The position numbers were made by a program, and so were the translations under genes. From Pedobacter sp. Leaf41 (GTDB lineage Bacteria; Bacteroidota; Bacteroidia; Sphingobacteriales; Sphingobacteriaceae), in NCBI RefSeq assembly GCF_001422545.1, contig NZ_LMLE01000001.1, forward strand, positions 658,830-722,829: DNA of 64,000 nt. Direction: 5' to 3'. Below are positions 54,203 to 61,507 of the stretch, one piece after another. The notes beneath the pieces were generated by a model that made no database searches, had not been told where the DNA came from, and saw nothing but the letters and a program-made list of their open reading frames with translations. Position 1 is the first letter of the stretch; every line of letters starts with the position of its first letter.

Positions 54203-55183
54203 ATGATAAAAAGAATATTGCTTTTCGTTTTGATTTCGTGCTCATTAGGTGCATTGGGTCAGAAAAAACGAGAATTTGCCATTACAATCACCGATCCTTC
54301 AAATTTATTAAGTGCTGAAACGAAAAGTCATTTAACATTAGCTTTCAATATGCAATACCCTTATTTCGCATCAGCTGATGGTTACCGAACGAAACGTGAT
54401 GTAGTGCTAGAAATCGCCAATGGCGAAACTGAGACGATTAAAGCAAAAGCAGGAGAGATCAAAGTAAACAGCGATTGGGTTAAGGGAAAATCATTAAAAA
54501 AGATTAATAAGGAGTTGCAGGCCGCTCTAACCAGAAACTGGTCTTTTTACAGTGCCAAGAAGAAGAAAGGTTATAAGCTTACGTTCATTAGCAAAGATCC
54601 AAATCTGGATCCAACGGTAAGACAAAATTTAATCGATACTTATTTTGAAATTTATCCCACACTGGTTAAAACTTTTAATAATAAATCGACTAAAGATGTT
54701 CTTTTTGTGGTTGATACGGCTTATAAAGCCGTCGCAGAAGCCAGCGGTAACAGAATTTTGTTTAGCGCAGGGTATATGAAGGCACATCCAACTGATATTG
54801 ATGTGGTTACGCATGAAACGATGCATATTGTTCAGGGTTACGGCTATTCAGCTGGTCCGGTATGGTTAACAGAGGGAATTGCCGATTATGTTCGTTATAA
54901 ATATGGCGTAGACAATGTGGGTTCAAAATGGAGTTTACCCGCATTTACTGATAAACAGAGCTATACCAATAGCTACAGGATTACAGCCAGATTCTTCGCC
55001 TGGTTGGAGCAAAATGTAAAACCAGGTTTAATTGCGGCATTGGATCAACAGTTGAGAGCCCACCAATATACAGGAGAATCCTGGACAAACTTAACGGGCA
55101 AAACTATTGATCAGCTTTGGGAAGATTACAGTAAAAACCCGAATCAGGTGGAATTGAAATACAGCGATAAAAAATCAAAATAA
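54203..55183 (+). CDS. Basic secretory protein family metallopeptidase with duplicated N-terminal half (BSP1)
   Basis: This secreted protein has 326 residues from the ATG at 54203 (MIKRILLFVLISCSLGALGQ signal). The earlier ATG at 54173 adds ten residues. The C-terminal ~205 residues form a basic-secretory-protein domain of the zincin type: VVTHETMHIVQ (HETMH 204-208) and WLTEGIADYVRYKYG, then NSYRITARFFAWLEQNV. The N-terminal stretch (~25-110) resembles residues ~123-205 (DPSNLLSAETKSHLTLAF against DPNLDPTVRQNLIDTYF) but lacks the HExxH. It therefore looks like a decayed internal duplication. It is probably a periplasmic or secreted peptidase acting on mannoproteins. It is followed 4 bp later by BSP2. 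Confidence 0.85.
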   Translation: MIKRILLFVLISCSLGALGQKKREFAITITDPSNLLSAETKSHLTLAFNMQYPYFASADGYRTKRDVVLEIANGETETIKAKAGEIKVNSDWVKGKSLKKINKELQAALTRNWSFYSAKKKKGYKLTFISKDPNLDPTVRQNLIDTYFEIYPTLVKTFNNKSTKDVLFVVDTAYKAVAEASGNRILFSAGYMKAHPTDIDVVTHETMHIVQGYGYSAGPVWLTEGIADYVRYKYGVDNVGSKWSLPAFTDKQSYTNSYRITARFFAWLEQNVKPGLIAALDQQLRAHQYTGESWTNLTGKTIDQLWEDYSKNPNQVELKYSDKKSK

Positions 55184-55187
55184 TCAT

Positions 55188-55859
55188 ATGAAAAAATCTA
55201 TCTTAACAATCTCTTTCATTGTTTTGCTACTAAACTCGAAAACATTTGCACAAGGTGATCAACGAATCAAACGTGGAGAATATACCCTTGAATTTATAGA
55301 TAATTCCACATTTATCACAGAGGAATTGGCGCAAAAACTTGCCAATACGTTCTTCGAGGTTTACCCTAAAATGGTTAAGGCCTTTAATCCAGATGCCACC
55401 AAAACGGTTATTCTTTCTATTGATACCAATTATAAAAAAGTGGCCATTTCAGGCAAAGGCAAAATATTGATTGGTGCCAACTGGCTATCGCAGCATCAGG
55501 AAGATACCGATCTGGTTACCCACGAGCTGATGCATATTGTGCAAGATTTTAAAGCGATGGGTCCGGAGTGGCTTTTAGAAGGCCTGGCAGATTGTGGCCG
55601 TTTTCAGTATGGGCTTAATAATGTTGCGGCAGATTGGAGTTTACCTTCAGTTGATCCTCGCCAACATTACAGAATGGGCTACAGGGTAACTGCCCGATTC
55701 TTACTATGGGTGGATAAATACCAAAGGCCAAATACCATTGCCCAGCTTAATACACAACTTAAAAATAATACCTACACATCCGAATCGTGGAAGCAAATTA
55801 CTGGAAAGAATGTTGACGAATTATGGGCCTTATATCTTACAAATAAGGACATAGATTAG
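55188..55859 (+). CDS. Basic secretory protein family metallopeptidase (BSP2)
   Basis: This is a 223-residue secreted paralogue of BSP1 with signal peptide MKKSILTISFIVLLLNSKTFAQ. The zinc motif HELMH is at residues 112-116 in LVTHELMHIVQD. EWLLEGLADCGRFQYG follows with the third-ligand-like region, then MGYRVTARFLLWVDKYQ. It is single-domain, without the BSP1 N-terminal duplicate. The 4-bp gap makes co-transcription with BSP1 likely. The substrate is unknown. The family includes plant defence proteins with presumed protease activity. Confidence 0.87.
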   Translation: MKKSILTISFIVLLLNSKTFAQGDQRIKRGEYTLEFIDNSTFITEELAQKLANTFFEVYPKMVKAFNPDATKTVILSIDTNYKKVAISGKGKILIGANWLSQHQEDTDLVTHELMHIVQDFKAMGPEWLLEGLADCGRFQYGLNNVAADWSLPSVDPRQHYRMGYRVTARFLLWVDKYQRPNTIAQLNTQLKNNTYTSESWKQITGKNVDELWALYLTNKDID

Positions 55860-55881
55860 TTTTATCTCGAAATGAATATAT

Positions 55882-55917
55882 AAGAGCCAACGGGTTTAGA
55901 TATTCGATGGCTCTTTT
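55882..55917 (+). terminator. Stem-loop terminator after BSP2
   Basis: Arms aagagcca (55882-55889) and tggctctt (55908-55915) are perfect, followed by tttta. It separates the BSP1-BSP2 unit from BSP3. Confidence 0.7.
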
Positions 55918-55988
55918 ATCGTTTGAGGTGTTTTTTAGCCTTTAAATTCTCCCAATCAAAAATGTTATAAAAATAAATAACAGTTTAC

Positions 55989-56000
55989 TAAAACGTTTTA
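55989..56000. promoter_or_regulatory. LacI-type operator-like palindrome TAAAACGTTTTA
   Basis: This perfect copy lies 59 bp before the BSP3 ATG and after the BSP2 terminator, so BSP3 and perhaps GH92 copy 2 form their own regulated unit. Confidence 0.68.
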
Positions 56001-56059
56001 CATATTATTTTTATTTTGCAGAATAATAATGCTAACCACAATAAAAACTTAGATATCCA

Positions 56060-56731
56060 ATGAAAAGAACATCAGTCCTGATATTATTATTTACCATAAT
56101 AAGCGCCTCATTATTTCATTTACAAGCACAAGAAATGATCAAGCGTAAAGGCTATACTTTAACTTTTGAAAGTAACTTTGCAGCACTCGATCCACAACTA
56201 AAAAAACGCATGATCGAAACTTTTTTTGAGGTCTATCCTAAATTAGCAAAGGAATATAATCCTAAAACGTTGAAAACCGTTAAGTTCTTCGTTGATACCA
56301 CTTACAAAGGTGTTGCCGCAACGGCCAATGGCGTGGTAACTTACAGTTCTATTTGGATGGTGAAGCACCCGGAAGATATTGATGTAGTTACTCACGAAGT
56401 GATGCATATTGTTCAGGATTATGGAAAAAGTGTAGGGCCAGGCTGGTTAACAGAAGGCATTGCAGATTACGCCCGATATAAATTTGGTGTAGACAATGCT
56501 GGTGCCAAATGGACTTTACCTGCTTTGAAACCAGAGCACACTTATAAAAACAGCTATAGAATTACAGCTCGTTTTTTTGCCTGGATAGAGAAAAATGTAA
56601 AAGCTGGAACCATCAAGGCTGTCGATGCATCATTAAGAGATCATAGCTATAAAGCTGACATTTGGACTAAATTAACAGGTAAAGATTTAGATACGCTTTG
56701 GTCTGATTACATCAAAAATTCAGAAATTTAA
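56060..56731 (+). CDS. Basic secretory protein family metallopeptidase (BSP3)
   Basis: This is the third BSP paralogue, 223 residues, with signal peptide MKRTSVLILLFTIISASLFHLQAQ. The zinc motif HEVMH is at residues 112-116 in VVTHEVMHIVQD. WLTEGIADYARYKFG, NSYRITARFFAWIEKNV and WTKLTGKDLDTLWSDY follow, nearly matching BSP1 in its C-terminal part. It is closer in sequence to BSP1 than to BSP2 by eye. It has its own operator-like palindrome and lies 101 bp before GH92 copy 2. Confidence 0.87.
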   Translation: MKRTSVLILLFTIISASLFHLQAQEMIKRKGYTLTFESNFAALDPQLKKRMIETFFEVYPKLAKEYNPKTLKTVKFFVDTTYKGVAATANGVVTYSSIWMVKHPEDIDVVTHEVMHIVQDYGKSVGPGWLTEGIADYARYKFGVDNAGAKWTLPALKPEHTYKNSYRITARFFAWIEKNVKAGTIKAVDASLRDHSYKADIWTKLTGKDLDTLWSDYIKNSEI

Positions 56732-56832
56732 ACTCATATCAACATACAAATCAATGATGATTATTGCATCAGCAAATTTACGGTCAGCGACTGCTAACAA
56801 TAATCTCAATATATCTCAAACACACCAAATAA

Positions 56833-59121
56833 ATGAAAAAGTTACTTATCGCTCTGTTAAGCTTTGCAGCAACTGCTGGTTTTGCGCAAACAGTTGGCAA
56901 AATTACCGATCCGGTAGATTGGATCAATCCTTTAATGGGAACACAATCTAAACCTAGTTTATCAAACGGAAACACTTATCCTGCCATCGGGTTACCGTGG
57001 GGAATGAATATGTGGACGCCACAAACTGGCAAAATGGGCGATGGCTGGGCCTATACTTATGATGCTGACAAGATCCGTGGATTTAAACAAACGCACCAAC
57101 CTTCGCCATGGATGAACGACTATGCAGCCTTCACCATTATGCCTGTTACAGGTAAATTAAGGTTCAATGAAGACGACCGTGCGAGCTGGTTTAGCCATAA
57201 AGCAGAAGTTTCCAAACCCTATTATTATAGCGTTTATCTGGCTGATGCTGATGTAACTACTGAAATTACCCCTACGGAAAGAGCTGCTCAATTCAGATTT
57301 ACCTTTCCTAAAACGGATAGTTCATATGTGGTTGTAGATGCCTTAAACAAAGGATCGTACATTAAAATTATACCTGCTGAACGCAAGATTATTGGTTACA
57401 CTACTAAATATGCCCGTGGTCCGCTACCAAAAAACTTTAAAAATTACTTTGTAGTTTATTTCAATAAAGATTTCAAACTGGCTAAAACCTGGAGCGGCAA
57501 AAATCTTAAAGATAATGAGCTGGAGCTAGAAAGCGACCATAGCGGTGCCATCATTGGTTTCAGTACTAAAAAGGGTGAGCAGGTTACTGCTAAAGTCGCT
57601 TCATCATTTATCAGTTTTGAGCAAGCTGATTTGAATCTAAAAAGAGAATTGGCTAACGATGGCTTCGATGCTACAAAAGCTAAAGGAAGAGCAATCTGGA
57701 ACAAAACCTTAAACAAAATTGCGGTTGAAGGTGGTTCAATTGATCAAATGCGCACTTTTTATTCTTGCTTATACCGTACATTATTTTTCCCTAATAAATT
57801 ATATGAGGTTGATGCAAGTAACAAAGTTGTACACTGGAGCCCTTATAATGGCAAAACACTGCCTGGTTATATGTTCGCAGGAACTGGCTTCTGGGATACA
57901 TTCAGAGCATTATATCCTTTCTTAAACTTGGTTTATCCATCCATTAACAAAGAGATGCAGGAAGGATTAATAAACGATTACAAAGAAGGTGGTTGGTTGC
58001 CAGAATGGAGTAGTCCAGGTTATGCCAACATTATGGTGGGTAACAACTCGGCTTCGGTAGTTTCTGATGCTTACATTAAAGGCTTGCGTGGTTACGATAT
58101 TCAAACCTTGTGGGATGCACTAAAACATGGTGCCAATAATGAAGGTCCGGTGGAGGCTGTTGGTCGTGATGGCGTGAAGTACTATAATGAATTAGGTTAC
58201 GTGCCATTTGATGTAAAGAAAAACGAAAACGCCGCTAAAACTTTAGAGTATGCCTATGATGATTTTACAATTTACCAGTTGGGTAAAGCTTTAGGTAAAC
58301 CAGCTTCAGAGATCGATATCTACAAAAAAAGAGCAATGAACTATAAAAATCTTTTTGATCCTGCTTCGGGATTGATGAGAGGCAAAAATCAGGATGGAAC
58401 TTTTCAAAGTCCGTTTAGCCCTTTTAAATGGGGTGGTGCATTTACAGAAGGAAATAGCTGGCATTATACCTGGTCGGTTTTCCAGGATGTTGATGGCTTA
58501 GCGAAGCTGATGGGTGGTCACGATAAATTTGTAACCAAACTGGATTCAGTTTTCTCTATGCCTCCAGTGTTTGATGAAAGTGCTTATGGTGGTGTGATTC
58601 ACGAAATTCGTGAGATGCAGATTGCAAACATGGGTCAGTATGCACATGGAAACCAACCGATTCAACACATGATTTATTTATATAACTACGGCGGAGCACC
58701 TTATAAAACACAATATTGGGTTCGCGAAACGATGAATAGAATGTATAAAGCTACGCCAGATGGTTATTGCGGAGATGAAGATAATGGACAAACCTCTGCC
58801 TGGTATGTTTTCTCAGCCATGGGATTTTACCCGGTAACGCCTGCGGTTGATCAATATGTGTTGGGTGCGCCATTATTTAAAAAGGTAACGCTAACATTAG
58901 AGAACGGTAAACAAGTGGTTATAAATGCTGCTGCAAACAGCGATAGCAACCGTTACGTACAGTCGCTGCAAATGAATGGTAAGCCATATTCTAAAAATTG
59001 GATCAGCCACAGTGGGTTGCAAAAGGGAGCAGTATTAAATTTTAGCATGGGGGCAACGCCAAATAAAGTTAGAGGTTCAAAACCCGTAGATTTCCCTTAC
59101 TCTATGTCTACGGAGAAATAA
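56833..59121 (+). CDS. GH92 exo-alpha-mannosidase (copy 2)
   Basis: This is a secreted calcium-dependent alpha-mannosidase of 762 residues with signal peptide MKKLLIALLSFAATAGFAQ. Motifs are GNTYPAIGLPWGMNMWTPQTG, KQTHQPSPWMNDYA (the common substrate-pocket form), FAGTGFWDTFRALYPF, FTEGNSWHYTW, GNQPIQHMIYLYN and GDEDNGQTSAWYVFSAMGFY. It is paralogous to copy 1 but has a different pocket motif, so the two may cut different alpha-mannosyl links. It is the last gene of the locus and is closed by a strong terminator. Confidence 0.95.
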   Translation: MKKLLIALLSFAATAGFAQTVGKITDPVDWINPLMGTQSKPSLSNGNTYPAIGLPWGMNMWTPQTGKMGDGWAYTYDADKIRGFKQTHQPSPWMNDYAAFTIMPVTGKLRFNEDDRASWFSHKAEVSKPYYYSVYLADADVTTEITPTERAAQFRFTFPKTDSSYVVVDALNKGSYIKIIPAERKIIGYTTKYARGPLPKNFKNYFVVYFNKDFKLAKTWSGKNLKDNELELESDHSGAIIGFSTKKGEQVTAKVASSFISFEQADLNLKRELANDGFDATKAKGRAIWNKTLNKIAVEGGSIDQMRTFYSCLYRTLFFPNKLYEVDASNKVVHWSPYNGKTLPGYMFAGTGFWDTFRALYPFLNLVYPSINKEMQEGLINDYKEGGWLPEWSSPGYANIMVGNNSASVVSDAYIKGLRGYDIQTLWDALKHGANNEGPVEAVGRDGVKYYNELGYVPFDVKKNENAAKTLEYAYDDFTIYQLGKALGKPASEIDIYKKRAMNYKNLFDPASGLMRGKNQDGTFQSPFSPFKWGGAFTEGNSWHYTWSVFQDVDGLAKLMGGHDKFVTKLDSVFSMPPVFDESAYGGVIHEIREMQIANMGQYAHGNQPIQHMIYLYNYGGAPYKTQYWVRETMNRMYKATPDGYCGDEDNGQTSAWYVFSAMGFYPVTPAVDQYVLGAPLFKKVTLTLENGKQVVINAAANSDSNRYVQSLQMNGKPYSKNWISHSGLQKGAVLNFSMGATPNKVRGSKPVDFPYSMSTEK

Positions 59122-59122
59122 A

Positions 59123-59164
59123 AAAAAATCGGACTGAAGCTTGCTACCTACAGTCCGATTTTTT
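59123..59164 (+). terminator. Strong terminator after GH92 copy 2
   Basis: A 14-bp perfect stem, aaaaaatcggactg / cagtccgatttttt, has a 14-base loop and begins 2 bp after the stop codon. It marks the end of the mannan locus. Confidence 0.92.
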
Positions 59165-59188
59165 ACCCAAAAATAAGATCTAAAAGAA

Positions 59189-59292
59189 ATGGGGATTCCA
59201 CATTATCGCAGAATCCCCATCATCTAAATTAACGCTCTCAGTTATATAAACGATAGAAAAATGAATTATTGCTTAACGGCAATAATTTTTTT
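59189..59292 (+). ncRNA. Candidate small RNA, copy A
   Basis: The element has a 10-bp hairpin (59189-59198 with 59211-59220, atggggattc/gaatccccat). The 20-nt core 59221-59240 (containing taaattaacgctctc) is identical in copy B. A weakly conserved linker with ataaacg follows. The last part is a 9-bp terminator hairpin aattattgc/gcaataatt (59264-59272 with 59279-59287) running into seven Ts. The layout matches copy B at 61394, and one stem pair differs by a compensatory change. It lies between the GH92 terminator and the repeat array. Promoter and function are unknown. Confidence 0.6.
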
Positions 59293-59299
59293 GTTTTAG

Positions 59300-60020
59300 C
59301 CTGCGCTCGTTTCTAGCTAGTGCATCGATAACAAAGCGATTTAATCGTTTGAAACAATCGTAAAATACGATTAATTATTCCACGCTCGTTAGAAACGAGC
59401 GTGAGCGTGAGTAAGCCTAATCGAATTTTTACCTGTGCTCGTTTCTAAGGTGCATAAACAGCAAAGCGATTTTATCGTTTGAAACAATCGTAAAATACGA
59501 TTAATTATTCCACGCTCGTTAGAAACGAGCGTGAGCGTGAATAATTTTTTTGTTTTAGCCTGCACTCGTTTCTAACGAGTGCATAAATAGCGAAGCGATT
59601 AAATCGCTTAAAATAATCGTAAAATACGATTAACTATTTCACGCTCGTTAGAAACGAGCGTGAGCGTGAGCGAGTTTTAGCCTGCGCTCGTTTCTAGCTG
59701 TGCATCGATAACAAAGCGATTTAATCGTTTTAAACAATCGTAAAATACGATTAATTATTCCACGCTCGTTAGAAACGAGCGTGAGCGTGAATAATTTTTT
59801 TTGTTTTAGCCTGCACTCGTTTCTAACGAGTGCATAAATAGCGAAGCGATTAAATCGCTTAAAATAATCGTAAATTACGATTAACTATTCCACGCTCCTT
59901 AGAAACGAGCGTGAGCGTGAGCAAGTTTTTACCCACGCTCGTTCTTGCCTGCGCTCGTTTCTAACGAGCGCATTAATAATAAAGCGATTTAATCGCTTCC
60001 ATTAAAAACGAGCTTGACCA
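59300..60020. repeat. Array of six ~130-bp hairpin-rich repeat units
   Basis: Units start with cctgc/cctgt at 59300, 59432, 59559, 59681, 59810 and 59948, with periods of 132, 127, 122, 129 and 138 bp. The last unit is truncated. Each full unit has four hairpins in order: ctcgtttctaacgag, aagcgatt..aatcgctt, aatcgta..tacgatt, and acgctcgttagaaacgagcgt followed by gagcgtga. The first and last hairpins are reverse complements of each other, so a whole unit is also a large palindrome. Units 2+3 and 4+5 match as ~250-bp dimers. No open frame is present. It is not a CRISPR array. Confidence 0.9.
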
Positions 60021-60078
60021 CAAAATTAATCTGCGGATCTGTGGCTACTAAAACGCATAAATCTCTATTTTTACCGCT

Positions 60079-60759
60079 ATGGAAACCACTCAACAAGATG
60101 CTGAAAAATTAGCGGCAGCTAAAGCCGCAATAAAATTTGTAAAAGAAGGAGATTTAGTTGGTTTAGGTACGGGCTCTACGTCAACCTTCGCTATAAAAGA
60201 GCTCGGTAAAATGGTAAAAGATGGCTTTAAAATGCAAGCCGCTGCAAGTTCTGTTCACACAGAGGAATTAGCTAAATCTTTTGGTATCGAAATTCTCCCG
60301 CTTAGCGATTTATCATCTATTGATATTAGTATCGATGGTGCTGATGAGTTTAACGAATCGCTCGATTTGATTAAAGGTGGAGGAGGAGCATTGTTTCGCG
60401 AAAAAATTATGGCATCCTTAAGCAAGAAATCAATTATTGTTACCGATGCCTCAAAAAAAGTTACTCTATTAGGCGCTTTTACTGTTCCAATTGAGGTGAT
60501 TCCGTTAGCCTACCAATACGTTTTTAATCAAATAGAAAAACTGGGAGGTAAAGGAAATAAAAGAATTAAAAATGATCAGCCTTTCATCACCGACAATGGT
60601 AATTTTATTATCGATGCAAATTTCGGACTCATCAACAATCCTGCTCAATTAAGCCATGAACTTAATCAAATTGATGGTTTGCTCGCTCACGGTCTGTTCA
60701 TTAAACTTACTTCTACGGTGATCATGAGTAAAGGTGATGAAATCATCATTTTCGAATAA
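60079..60759 (+). CDS. rpiA: Ribose-5-phosphate isomerase A
   Basis: This enzyme interconverts ribose-5-phosphate and ribulose-5-phosphate in the non-oxidative pentose phosphate pathway. It has 226 residues, the normal length. Signatures are LGTGSTSTFAI, ISIDGADEFNESLDLIKGGGGALFREK and the C-terminal LLAHGLFIKLTSTVIMS. A TATTTTTACC box lies 3 bases before the ATG, as at surE. It is a single gene following the repeat array. Confidence 0.96.
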   Translation: METTQQDAEKLAAAKAAIKFVKEGDLVGLGTGSTSTFAIKELGKMVKDGFKMQAAASSVHTEELAKSFGIEILPLSDLSSIDISIDGADEFNESLDLIKGGGGALFREKIMASLSKKSIIVTDASKKVTLLGAFTVPIEVIPLAYQYVFNQIEKLGGKGNKRIKNDQPFITDNGNFIIDANFGLINNPAQLSHELNQIDGLLAHGLFIKLTSTVIMSKGDEIIIFE

Positions 60760-60803
60760 CTTTACCGAGAAAATAACCTCCCCAAAAAAATAAAAATATT
60801 TTA

Positions 60804-60836
60804 ACCGACGGTTTTATTTCACTTACCGACGTTTTA
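60804..60836 (+). promoter_or_regulatory. Direct repeats accgacg(g)tttta, 21 bp apart
   Basis: Two near-identical copies, accgacggtttta at 60804-60816 and accgacgtttta at 60825-60836, start exactly 21 bp apart (two helical turns). They lie about 73-105 bp before the next ATG and ~45 bp upstream of a promoter-like tacattta at 60881. The layout suits binding of an activator dimer. The regulator is unknown. Confidence 0.55.
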
Positions 60837-60908
60837 AACTTATTCAAAGGAAAGCCATTTCCCAACTCCTGTTTCTGTGATACATTTACATCATAAAACA
60901 AAACGGTT

Positions 60909-61298
60909 ATGGAAACTTTCTTTAAAAAAAATCAAGCAGATAAACAATTAGGGTTGGGCATTTTAATTGTCGCTATCGGATCAGTATTCTTATTAAGAAA
61001 TTCAGGATTAGATATTCCTCATTGGATTTTAAGTTGGCATACCATTATGTTAGGCGCTGGCTTATGGCTCGGTTACCGCAAAAATTATCAAGGCAGTAGC
61101 TGGTTGGCATTAACCATTATCGGCGCAATATTTACGTTAAAGCATATTGTTGTTTTTGATTTTGAAATCTCCAGAATTATAGCGGCTTTAGCCTTTATTG
61201 GAGTAGGTTTATACTTAATATTAAAACCAAAAAGATTCAAAAGTGTTAATGATTATACTCAAAAGAAAACAGCTGATTTTTCTGATGTGAACAGTTAA
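60909..61298 (+). CDS. Small membrane protein of the LiaF/DUF5668-like type
   Basis: This 129-residue protein has four short predicted membrane helices: LGLGILIVAIGSVFLLRNSG, a WILSWHTIMLGAGLWLGY segment, SSWLALTIIGAIFTL and IIAALAFIGVGLYLIL. These are followed by a basic, hydrophilic tail (KPKRFKSVNDYTQKK). The pattern of paired helices with LLRNSGLDIP and LGAGLWLG resembles the N-terminal domain of cell-envelope stress proteins of the LiaF/DUF5668 group. It lacks the C-terminal LiaF domain. Upstream direct repeats suggest control by a dedicated activator. Confidence 0.75.
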   Translation: METFFKKNQADKQLGLGILIVAIGSVFLLRNSGLDIPHWILSWHTIMLGAGLWLGYRKNYQGSSWLALTIIGAIFTLKHIVVFDFEISRIIAALAFIGVGLYLILKPKRFKSVNDYTQKKTADFSDVNS

Positions 61299-61321
61299 AA
61301 TTCTTACCTCCATCATATATC

Positions 61322-61355
61322 AAAAAGGGACATTTTATAAAATTGTCCCTTTTTT
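61322..61355 (+). terminator. Rho-independent terminator after the LiaF-like gene
   Basis: The stem aaaaagggaca/tgtccctttttt (61322-61332 and 61344-61355) has additional pairing in the loop and lies 23 bp after the stop codon. Confidence 0.85.
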
Positions 61356-61393
61356 CATGCCCTATAATTTCTAAAAAACTGTTGCAAAAAGAA

Positions 61394-61498
61394 ACGGGGA
61401 TCCCACCATTAAGGCAGTATCCCCGTCATCTAAATTAACGCTCTCACATACATAAACGCTGAGAATTGAAATTATTGTATGGTAGTATCTTTTTTTTT
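61394..61498 (+). ncRNA. Candidate small RNA, copy B
   Basis: This copy has an 8-bp hairpin acggggat/atccccgt (61394-61401 with 61419-61426) and the same 20-nt core as copy A at 61427-61446. A linker with ataaacg follows. The 3' hairpin gaaattatt/ggtagtatc (61468-61476 with 61481-61489, loop gtat, one mismatch, several wobbles) runs into nine Ts (61490-61498). The second stem pair is C-G here and T-A in copy A, and the 3' stem differs in sequence but still pairs. It lies between the LiaF-like gene terminator and the convergent GlxA-type gene. Confidence 0.6.
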
Positions 61499-61507
61499 AA
61501 AAAAAAA

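Noticed and set aside
56754..56951. Small open frame overlapping the start of GH92 copy 2, considered as a leader peptide
   Set aside because: It overlaps the GH92 signal-peptide codons in another frame and has no ribosome-binding or terminator context that would support attenuation.
59300..60020. CRISPR-like regular repeats
   Set aside because: The period is ~130 bp, the units are nearly identical along their full length with no unique spacers, and no cas genes are nearby.
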